NCBI GenBank assembly: GCA_018895795.1
Contig: JAHINZ010000347.1
Coordinates: 1 to 7,608, forward strand
Direction: 5' to 3'
Source of the DNA: Alphaproteobacteria bacterium
GTDB lineage: Bacteria; Pseudomonadota; Alphaproteobacteria; Caulobacterales; Caulobacteraceae
Length of the DNA: 7,608 nucleotides
A program made the translations under genes and the position numbers. Below the pieces are notes generated by a model. The model had not been told where the DNA came from. It was given only the letters and a program-made list of their open reading frames with translations, and searched no databases. This document shows positions 1 to 4,652 of the stretch, piece by piece (the first letter of the stretch is position 1; the number at the start of each line of letters is the position of its first letter).

Positions 1-285
1 GCCCGTGATCATGTTCTTCACGTAGTCGGCGTGGCCGGGGCAGTCGACGTGCACGTAGTGACGGTTGGCCGTCTCGTACTCGACGTGCGCGGTGTTGATC
101 GTGATGCCGCGGGCCTTTTCTTCCGGCGCGGCGTCGATGTCGGCGTAGTTCTTGGCGGTCGCGCCGCCCGTCTTCGCCAGCGTGATCGTGATCGCCGCCG
201 TCAGCGTCGTCTTGCCATGGTCAACGTGACCAATCGTGCCGATGTTGCAGTGCGGCTTAGTGCGTTCGAACTTTTCCTTGGCCAT
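1..285 (-). CDS. tuf: Elongation factor Tu, N-terminal part (cut by window edge)
   Basis: EF-Tu is the GTPase that brings aminoacyl-tRNA to the ribosomal A site. The first 95 codons are present and the rest runs off the left edge. The protein begins MAKEKFERTKPHCNIGTIGH. The G1 P-loop GHVDHGKT is at residues 19-26, the switch I element RGITI at 59-63, and the G3 motif DCPGH at 81-85, all intact. The start is the ATG read at 285-283, with a purine-rich AAGG about 8 bases upstream. It is the last visible gene of a minus-strand block after tRNA-Tyr and tRNA-Gly, an arrangement common in bacteria, and is probably cotranscribed with them. An AT-rich stretch (CTATATAAC, about 325-333) between tRNA-Gly and tuf could be a -10 element or a processing site, but no convincing -35 box accompanies it. 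The identification is secure. Confidence 0.98.
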   Translation of the reverse strand, partial: MAKEKFERTKPHCNIGTIGHVDHGKTTLTAAITITLAKTGGATAKNYADIDAAPEEKARGITINTAHVEYETANRHYVHVDCPGHADYVKNMITG

Positions 286-338
286 GGTCTCTACCTTGCG
301 CGCCGGCGGCTATGAGTGTGGGTCGTTATATAGGGAGC

Positions 339-412
339 TGGAGCGGGTAGCGGGAATCGAACCCGCATCCTCAGCTTGGAAGGCTGCTGCACTACCACTG
401 TGCTATACCCGC
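339..412 (-). tRNA. tRNA-Gly, anticodon TCC
   Basis: A complete 74-nt cloverleaf with an encoded CCA end (TGG at 339-341 on the plus strand). The acceptor stem pairs GCGGGTA with TACCCGC. The discriminator base is U73, as usual for bacterial tRNA-Gly. The T-loop reads TTCGATT. The anticodon loop CTTCCAA gives anticodon TCC (plus-strand 378-380), which reads GGA and GGG. It lies between tRNA-Tyr and tuf on the same strand, probably as part of a polycistronic precursor. Confidence 0.97.
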
Positions 413-506
413 CCATATGCCCCATCGGGCTAGCGGGGTCGCGGTCGGCTCCCAGTCTCTGGCTTCGGCGCCCCTCTCGATCGCCTTGAGGCGGCTTCAA
501 CGCGCG
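413..506 (-). other. Spacer between tRNA-Tyr and tRNA-Gly
   Basis: This 94-base spacer would be removed when the precursor is processed. No further tRNA or open frame of note is visible. The ten bases next to tRNA-Tyr (497-506) are the 3' trailer that can pair with the 5' leader of that tRNA. Shared transcription of the flanking tRNAs is inferred from strand and closeness. Confidence 0.5.
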
Positions 507-604
507 TGGTGGGGGAAGTAGGACTCGAACCTACGAAGGCGTACGCCAGGGGATTTACAGTCCCCCCCCTTTGCCACTCGGGACATTCCCCCAGCGCGCG
601 TTGA
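497..604 (-). repeat. Perfect 10-bp inverted repeat flanking tRNA-Tyr
   Basis: TCAACGCGCG at 497-506 and CGCGCGTTGA at 595-604 are perfect reverse complements directly flanking the tRNA gene. In the precursor RNA, the leader ending two bases before G1 could pair with the trailer that begins right after CCA. This would stack a 10-bp GC-rich helix on the acceptor stem, separated by a small internal loop. Leader-trailer pairing of this sort can influence RNase P and 3' processing in other tRNAs; a role here is inference. Confidence 0.65.
507..592 (-). tRNA. tRNA-Tyr, anticodon GTA
   Basis: A complete 86-nt class II tRNA with encoded CCA (TGG at 507-509 on the plus strand). The acceptor stem pairs GGGGGAA with TTCCCCC and the discriminator is A73. 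The anticodon stem GGGGA/TCCCC closes the loop CTGTAAA, giving anticodon GTA (plus-strand 556-558). A long variable arm (GGCG-TA-CGCC) and the T-arm GTAGG-TTCGAGT-CCTAC complete the fold; the long variable arm is diagnostic for bacterial Tyr, Leu and Ser tRNAs. An unusual run of eight G sits where the D-stem meets the anticodon stem (plus-strand C run 562-569). It is the most promoter-proximal recognisable gene of the tRNA-Tyr / tRNA-Gly / tuf block. Confidence 0.97.
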
Positions 605-634
605 GCGACCTCAATGCGACCCTCCCTGCTTCAC

Positions 635-656
635 GACGCCCGGCAAGCCGGTCGTC
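635..656. other. Inverted repeat in the tRNA-Tyr / rlmB intergenic region
   Basis: Two 10-base arms (GACGCCCGGC and GCCGGTCGTC) surround a 2-base AA spacer and pair at nine of ten positions. No T-tract follows on either strand; on the plus strand an A-run follows, so it does not look like an intrinsic terminator. It sits between divergent transcription units and could be an operator or an RNA hairpin. A tiny inverted repeat, TTGAG-CGAC-CTCAA, lies at 601-614 beside it. Function unknown. Confidence 0.45.
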
Positions 657-679
657 ACGAAAAAGGAACAAAGACCTCC

Positions 680-703
680 ATGAACACTGGCGGACGGTGC
701 TAA
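680..703 (+). other. Possible 7-codon leader ORF upstream of rlmB
   Basis: ATG at 680 opens a 7-codon frame, MNTGGRC, ending at TAA 701-703. A GGA stretch sits about 12 bases upstream. Its last codons run through the 5' arm of the 692-716 hairpin and its stop lies at the start of the loop. A translating ribosome would therefore melt that hairpin. Such a short frame can easily occur by chance, so this is only a candidate. Confidence 0.15.
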
Positions 704-716
704 AGCAGCGCCGTCC
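692..716 (+). other. Strong hairpin in the rlmB leader
   Basis: GGACGGTGCT and AGCGCCGTCC form a 10-bp stem with a 5-base loop (AAAGC). Nine pairs are Watson-Crick and one is U-G. The wobble is tolerated only in plus-strand RNA; in minus-strand RNA the same position is a C-A mismatch. This favours a role in the rlmB transcript. No U-tract follows, so it is not a standard intrinsic terminator. It lies 46 bases before the chosen rlmB start. Confidence 0.5.
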
Positions 717-762
717 TGGCTCGCGGAAACCCTCAGGGCCCCAAATCGGAGCGCGTCTTATA

Positions 763-1587
763 GTGTCCTCTCATTCCGAACGCAACGACCGCCGGAAGCC
801 TTATGATCCCGGACGCGAAATTCGTTCCAACCCACGGAAACATCAAAGCTTTTCCAAGGGTGGCGATGACGCCAAGGACTGGATTTGGGGGACTCACGCC
901 GTTGAGGCGGCCCTGAACAACCCCGCCAGACCCGCGCCGAAGCGCCTTCTGGTCACCGCCGACCGGGCCAAACGACTCGCGCCGAACGTGGCCAAACTGC
1001 CCTGCGTGCAGATCATGGAGGGCAAGGATATCGCCCGCCAGCTGCCCCAGGGCGCCGTTCATCAGGGCATCGCCCTGAAGATCGACGAGCCCGAGGCGCT
1101 GTCGATCGCCGAGATCGGCGCGCCGGCCCAGGGCGTGATCGTGATGATCGACCAGATCACCGACCCGCAGAACATCGGCGCGATCTTCCGCTCGGCCGCC
1201 GCCTTCGGCGTCAAGGCCGTGATCCTGCAGGATCGTCACGCGCCGGCCCTGACCGGCGTTTTGGCCAAGACCGCCGTCGGCGCCGTGGACAAATGTCCCT
1301 ATGTCCGGGTGGTCAATCTGTCGCGCGCCCTCGAGGAACTGGCCGATATGGGCTGGCGGGCCGTCGGTCTGGCCGGAGACGCCGAAGAAACCTTGGACGC
1401 CGTGCTCGACGGCGCGGCGACCGTACTTGTTCTGGGTTCTGAGGGTGAAGGCGTACGCCGTTTGGTCGCAGAGCATTGTGATGCCATGGGAAAAATTGCC
1501 ATGCCCGGCGGCTTCGAGAGCCTGAATGTGTCCGCAGCGGCGGCAATCGCCCTCTATGAGGCGTCGCGACTTTCCCGTGCGGGGTGA
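763..1587 (+). CDS. rlmB: 23S rRNA ribose-2'-O-methyltransferase RlmB (TrmH/SpoU family)
   Basis: This 274-aa SPOUT enzyme transfers a methyl group from S-adenosylmethionine to the ribose 2'-OH of a 23S rRNA guanosine (G2251 in E. coli). A basic, probably disordered N-terminus (about 1-38) precedes the L30e-like RNA-binding domain, which begins WIWGTHAVEAAL at 40-51 and contains VHQGI. The SPOUT knot follows. Motif 1 is DQITDPQNIGAIFRSA at 130-145, with N137 and R143. Motif 2 is VLGSEGEGV at 223-231, with E227. Motif 3 is MPGGFESLNVSAAAA near 247-261, with the conserved SLN(V)S at 253-257. GTG at 763 was chosen because the frame open further upstream reaches back into tRNA-Tyr. The start also gives a family-like length and has GGAG at 748-751. 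It is divergent from the tRNA/tuf block. The family is certain; the exact nucleotide is inferred from the family. Confidence 0.92.
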   Translation: MSSHSERNDRRKPYDPGREIRSNPRKHQSFSKGGDDAKDWIWGTHAVEAALNNPARPAPKRLLVTADRAKRLAPNVAKLPCVQIMEGKDIARQLPQGAVHQGIALKIDEPEALSIAEIGAPAQGVIVMIDQITDPQNIGAIFRSAAAFGVKAVILQDRHAPALTGVLAKTAVGAVDKCPYVRVVNLSRALEELADMGWRAVGLAGDAEETLDAVLDGAATVLVLGSEGEGVRRLVAEHCDAMGKIAMPGGFESLNVSAAAAIALYEASRLSRAG

Positions 1588-1647
1588 AATCAGTTCGTGA
1601 ATCTTCCTTAACCGTTTTGATTTCGTCGCAAGCTCATGCTCTTCTCG

Positions 1648-1677
1648 TTGACAGTGTTCCGTGAGCGCTGCTCGACG
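1648..1677 (+). promoter_or_regulatory. Weak candidate promoter for the His-rich lipoprotein gene
   Basis: TTGACA at 1648-1653 is a perfect -35 hexamer, and GCTCGACG at 1670-1677 is a partial match to the Caulobacter-type -10 element. It lies in the 120-base gap after rlmB, upstream of both likely starts (1690 or 1708). A GAATC site (GANTC, the CcrM methylation target in this group) occurs at 1599-1603. The -10 match is poor, so the call rests mainly on the -35 and position. Confidence 0.3.
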
Positions 1678-1707
1678 GATGTATCTGGCATGGGATCGGG
1701 GGACCCG

Positions 1708-3345
1708 ATGTTTGGACTTAATGTGCGTCTGGCGGCTTTAAGCGCTTCGGCGATGAGCGCCTTTGTGCTGGCCGGCTGCGGCGCGAGCAATGGGGTGGAC
1801 ACCGCGCCACCCTCCGCCGTGAACGGGGCCGCCGCGGAGACCGCTCCCGAACTGATGGGCGCGCCGCCCGCGCCGGACGCCGCCGCGGCGCCCGATGGCC
1901 TGCTGGGCGCCCCGATGGCGGTGGCGCCGCCGCCGCCCACCAATCCGAACCTGAAGACCTGGCGCCGCCCGGACGGGACCCTGGTGACGGCCATGCGGCC
2001 GATCGCCAACCCGAAGGTCCGCCACGCGGTCCGCTATGCGCCGCGCGCCTCGACGGTCGCCGCGAACCACACCGTTGCGCCGGCGCCGGTCGCCAAGCCG
2101 CTGGTGGCCGCCAAGCCGATGGTGGTCGCCGCCGCGCCGGTTCTGAAGCCCATCGCCCCGCCCAAGCCCGTCGTTTTGGCGGCCAAGCCGATGAGCAAGC
2201 TCGACCAGCTGCAGGCCGCCATCGCGCCAGACGCCACCAAGGGCGCCGTCCTGGCGGCCGGAGACAGCCTGGGCAAGGGCGCGGCGGGACAGGTCACCCT
2301 GTCCCTGCCCGCCACCCTCGGCGACATGATCAAGGCGCAAGCCGCCAAGCTGGGCCTCGGCAAGGCCGCCAAGAAGGTCAGCGCCTACGCCAAGCTTGAA
2401 GGCGAAGGCTACGAGGTCTCGCCCAACGGCAAGCAGACCGCCGTGATCGAACCCGGCAAACCCACCACCTTCGCCTGGCAGGTCAAGCCCGGCCCGCAGG
2501 CCAAGGGCCAGCTGAAGTCCGAGTTCGGCATCGATCTGAACGGCCTCAAGACGCCGCAATCGTTCTCGCTGGGCGAGATCATGAAGCGCGTGGCCCCGCT
2601 GCCGGAACAGGTCAAGGCCAAGACCGGCAACTGGCTGGCCAAGCTCAATCTTCCGGCCCTCAAGGGCGACGTCAATCTGCCGGGTCTGGGCGCCACGCCG
2701 ACCAAGTCGGTGTTCGGCGGCGTTCTGGTGCTGCTGGCGGTGATCATCCTGGCGGTCATTTCGCGCAACGCCATGGCCGGTCGGGCCCAGGCCGAACGGC
2801 GTCGCAAGTTCCGCACGCTCACCGATTACGGTCGCAATGAGATGGAACATGACGATGGGCCGACCACGGCGCACGTGTCGCATCTCAGCCCGATGGTCGC
2901 GGCCGCCGCGGCCGGCGCCGTCGCCGCCACGGCCATCAACCACGGTCACGACGACCATGGCCATGACGCCCATGGACACGACGATCACGGCCATGCCGCC
3001 GGGCACGAGGATCATGACGCCCACGCCCATGACGATCATGGTCACGCCGATGATCTGCATGCCGACGCCCATCCCGAGGCGCACGCCCCGGCCGAGCATG
3101 TCGCCTATGTGAACCCGATGGTCGCCGCCGCGCACGCTCCGGTGTCTCACACCCACGATGACCATGGGCACGATGACCACGGCCACAAGGATGAGCATGG
3201 CCATGACGACCATGGTCACAAGGACGACCACGGTCACGACGACCATGGTCACGGCGATCACGCGGCCGACGGCCACGATGCGCACGGCCATGATGACCAC
3301 AAGCCCGATGATCATCACGCCAAGGAACTCGAGCACGCTCACTAA
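1708..3345 (+). CDS. Predicted lipoprotein with transmembrane helix and histidine-rich cytoplasmic tail
   Basis: This 545-aa protein matches no family I can name. A signal peptide with a lipobox (FVLAGC, Cys24) predicts lipid modification. Residues 25 to about 165 are Ala/Pro-rich and low-complexity, with repeated 'AKP' units. A compact region at about 190-280 (from VTLSLPATLGDMIKAQAAKL through PGKPTTFAWQVKPG) looks folded, possibly a beta-sandwich. A hydrophobic helix at 335-351 (VFGGVLVLLAVIILAVI) is followed by Arg/Lys residues (353-369), which predicts a cytoplasmic C-terminus. Residues 412-545 hold about 42 His in 134 residues, mostly HDDHGH-type units, a likely binder of Zn, Ni, Co or Mn. 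ATG 1708 has GGGGGA 4 bases upstream; ATG 1690 is an alternative. ATG 1636 lies upstream of the candidate -35 and would spoil the signal peptide. The metal role is inference, supported by the downstream YjbE/TerC gene. Confidence 0.85.
   Translation: MFGLNVRLAALSASAMSAFVLAGCGASNGVDTAPPSAVNGAAAETAPELMGAPPAPDAAAAPDGLLGAPMAVAPPPPTNPNLKTWRRPDGTLVTAMRPIANPKVRHAVRYAPRASTVAANHTVAPAPVAKPLVAAKPMVVAAAPVLKPIAPPKPVVLAAKPMSKLDQLQAAIAPDATKGAVLAAGDSLGKGAAGQVTLSLPATLGDMIKAQAAKLGLGKAAKKVSAYAKLEGEGYEVSPNGKQTAVIEPGKPTTFAWQVKPGPQAKGQLKSEFGIDLNGLKTPQSFSLGEIMKRVAPLPEQVKAKTGNWLAKLNLPALKGDVNLPGLGATPTKSVFGGVLVLLAVIILAVISRNAMAGRAQAERRRKFRTLTDYGRNEMEHDDGPTTAHVSHLSPMVAAAAAGAVAATAINHGHDDHGHDAHGHDDHGHAAGHEDHDAHAHDDHGHADDLHADAHPEAHAPAEHVAYVNPMVAAAHAPVSHTHDDHGHDDHGHKDEHGHDDHGHKDDHGHDDHGHGDHAADGHDAHGHDDHKPDDHHAKELEHAH
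2875..3342 (+). repeat. Coding repeat: His/Asp-rich units and a duplicated PMVAAA module
   Basis: Within the lipoprotein gene, near-identical short units rich in GACGACCATGG and GGTCACGA recur many times and encode HDDHGH, HKDDHGH and similar peptides. At a larger scale the tail has two modules. Each begins with PMVAAA (protein residues 395-400 and 470-475) and then runs into histidine-rich repeats. This suggests one segmental duplication followed by expansion of the short unit. It is coding sequence, not a CRISPR array: the units are contiguous, in frame and without spacers. Confidence 0.75.
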
Positions 3346-3350
3346 AAACC

Positions 3351-3385
3351 CCGGCCTCCTCGAACACCCTGTTCGACGAGGCCGG
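3351..3385. terminator. Strong hairpin after the His-rich gene; T-tract on the minus side
   Basis: CCGGCCTCCTCGAAC (3351-3365) pairs with GTTCGACGAGGCCGG (3371-3385) at 14 of 15 positions across an ACCCT loop. It begins 6 bases after the TAA of the lipoprotein gene. On the plus strand the hairpin is followed by ACCACCTTG, with no real U-tract. On the minus strand it is followed by GGTTTTTAG, a classical intrinsic terminator arrangement. It may therefore work in both directions, or mainly block antisense transcription into the His-rich gene. Confidence 0.6.
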
Positions 3386-3391
3386 ACCACC

Positions 3392-3424
3392 TTGAGCGCC
3401 GTCTCTCGAGGCGCGCGGCGTCAA
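3392..3424 (+). other. Second hairpin in the yjbE leader
   Basis: TTGAGCGCCG (3392-3401) pairs with CGGCGTCAA (3416-3424), nine pairs with one bulged G at 3396, around a 14-base GC-rich interior that includes CTCGAG. It lies 49 bases before the yjbE start, after the preceding terminator-like hairpin. YjbE/TerC-family genes in several bacteria are controlled by the yybP-ykoY manganese riboswitch. I cannot recognise that riboswitch's conserved loops here, so the hairpin is left unassigned. Confidence 0.35.
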
Positions 3425-3473
3425 ATGGCCGGCTCAGACTTGCAACACGGGTCGCGCTGCCGCATGAGGGGTC

Positions 3474-4217
3474 ATGTTTGACGCTCTGATCGTCCAGGCA
3501 GGCGGGCTCGAGGGCCCGTTCCTCGCCTTCCTGCAAGTCCTGATGATCGATCTCGTCCTGGCGGGCGACAACGCCGTCGCCGTGGGCCTGGCCGCGGGCG
3601 GCCTGCCGGTCAACCTGCGTCGTAAGGTCATTCTGTACGGGCTGGGCGCGGCGGTCATCCTGCGCATCGGTTTCGCCCTGATCACCACCTGGTTGCTCGG
3701 CGTGATCGGCCTGCTGTTGGCCGGCGGCGTCCTGTTACTCTGGGTGTGCTGGAAGATGTGGCGAGAGCTGCGCGACCAGATCACCCACGATCACGCCGAC
3801 GCCGCCGCCGCGCTGGACAATGACCCCGCCACCGAACCGCGCGCCCGTCCGGTCAGAAGCTTCAAGCAAGCGTTCCTGAACGTGCTGATCGCCGATGTTT
3901 CGATGTCGCTGGACAATGTCCTCGCCGTGGCCGGCGCAGCGCGTCAGCACCCCGGGATCCTGGTGTTTGGCCTGTTGCTGTCGATCATCCTGATGGGCGT
4001 GGCGGCCTCGGCGATCGCCACCCTGCTGCACAAGCACCGCTGGATCGGCTTCATCGGCCTGGCCATCGTGCTGTATGTCGCGCTGCACATGATCTGGGAA
4101 GGTCACCGCAGCGTCGTGATGGATCTGCACGAAACCGCCGCCTACAACGCCGCGGCGCCCGCCCTGCTCGACATCAGCCCCGGCGAACAGGCCAAACACC
4201 AGGCGCACAGGCCCTAG
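3474..4217 (+). CDS. YjbE/TerC-family integral membrane protein, probable metal exporter
   Basis: This 247-aa inner-membrane protein belongs to the TerC superfamily, YjbE branch; relatives are implicated in manganese export and in loading metal onto secreted enzymes. Two inverted-repeat-like halves are visible. The first carries DLVLAGDNAVAVGLA (residues 26-40) and the second DVSMSLDNVLAVAGA (141-155), so the hallmark acidic pairs D26/D32-N33 and D141/D147-N148 are present. Hydrophobic segments lie near 17-41, 52-73, 75-96, 133-155, 160-182 and 190-208. A polar loop at 97-130 contains HDHADAAAALDND, a possible extra metal ligand site. ATG 3474 has GAGGGG just upstream with short spacing, and starting here leaves the full first helix. 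It sits 128 bases after the His-rich lipoprotein gene on the same strand. Family is clear; substrate is inferred. Confidence 0.9.
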   Translation: MFDALIVQAGGLEGPFLAFLQVLMIDLVLAGDNAVAVGLAAGGLPVNLRRKVILYGLGAAVILRIGFALITTWLLGVIGLLLAGGVLLLWVCWKMWRELRDQITHDHADAAAALDNDPATEPRARPVRSFKQAFLNVLIADVSMSLDNVLAVAGAARQHPGILVFGLLLSIILMGVAASAIATLLHKHRWIGFIGLAIVLYVALHMIWEGHRSVVMDLHETAAYNAAAPALLDISPGEQAKHQAHRP

Positions 4218-4220
4218 GGC
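4211..4220. other. 10-bp palindrome at the yjbE stop
   Basis: GCCCTAGGGC is a perfect palindrome containing the TAG stop of yjbE (4215-4217). It fills the 3-base gap before the convergent gene's TGA (4221-4223). It is too short and has no T-tract to be a convincing terminator, and may be coincidence. Confidence 0.3.
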
Positions 4221-4652
4221 TCAACGCCCCGGCAGCGGCGGCATGTCCAACCGCCGGGCATAGGCCATAGCGCCATAGAGCCGCAGGATGGCGTGGTCGC
4301 GCGTGGTGTCGTCGGCCGCCTCCACCGCTTCGTGCAAAGCGATCAACGACCGGCGCAACGCGGCGTTGGTCCTGTCCAGCGCGCTCAGGGTGACGTCAAC
4401 GTCCGCGCCGGCGCCGGCCTCGGCGAAAGCCGCGCCGTAGGCCTGGGCCGCCTCGGTCAACACCGCGCGGATGGCGGCGTTTTCCCAGACCCGCGCCGAT
4501 AGTCCACGCTCGGCCTCCTGGGCGGCCAGCAAGGACAGCAAGGCGACGACGCCGACCTTGCCGGCCATGAACTCGCCGGCCGACTCCGGCGGCGGCGGTT
4601 CGGCGAAACACAGGAAATTGCCGACCAGAATATCGGGCAGACTCGGGGTCAT
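4221..4652 (-). CDS. Small helical protein of unknown function, last gene of the kinase operon
   Basis: A 143-aa soluble protein, not confidently assigned to a family. It begins MTPSLPDILVGNFLCFAEPP. It is rich in Ala, Leu and Glu, with likely amphipathic helices at about 27-50 (AGEFMAGKVGVVALLSLLAA onward), 55-75, 88-115 and 118-135. There is no signal peptide or membrane helix. The start ATG at 4652-4650 overlaps the stop of the upstream kinase gene in an ATGA quartet, and GGAGG sits 7 bases before it, so translation is probably coupled. Small helical proteins (for example DUF6285) accompany kinases of this type in other actinobacteria and proteobacteria. A distant relation is possible but I cannot show it by eye. 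A role with the kinase is inferred from the overlap only. Confidence 0.8.
   Translation of the reverse strand: MTPSLPDILVGNFLCFAEPPPPESAGEFMAGKVGVVALLSLLAAQEAERGLSARVWENAAIRAVLTEAAQAYGAAFAEAGAGADVDVTLSALDRTNAALRRSLIALHEAVEAADDTTRDHAILRLYGAMAYARRLDMPPLPGR

Noticed and set aside
571..762. Upstream extension of rlmB to an ATG at 571
   Set aside because: It would start inside tRNA-Tyr and run through two inverted repeats, adding 64 residues with no resemblance to RlmB. GTG 763 gives a normal length.
1608..1622. Possible CtrA binding site near TTAACC after rlmB
   Set aside because: The second half-site of TTAA-N7-TTAA is absent (GATT instead); a lone TTAACC is not enough.
1636..1707. ATG at 1636 as start of the His-rich lipoprotein
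   Set aside because: It puts 24 polar residues before the signal peptide and lies upstream of the candidate -35 TTGACA. Starts at 1690 or 1708 give a normal lipoprotein signal.
2941..3342. Possible CRISPR-like or minisatellite array
   Set aside because: Units are short, contiguous, in frame and encode a His/Asp-rich peptide; there are no regular unique spacers.
1738..3390. A 550-codon open frame on the minus strand, opposite the His-rich lipoprotein gene
   Set aside because: It is antisense to a gene with a clear signal peptide, membrane helix and His-rich repeats. Its translation is low-complexity Arg/Gly/Val/His of the sort expected from GC-rich antisense, and it runs into the 3' hairpin.
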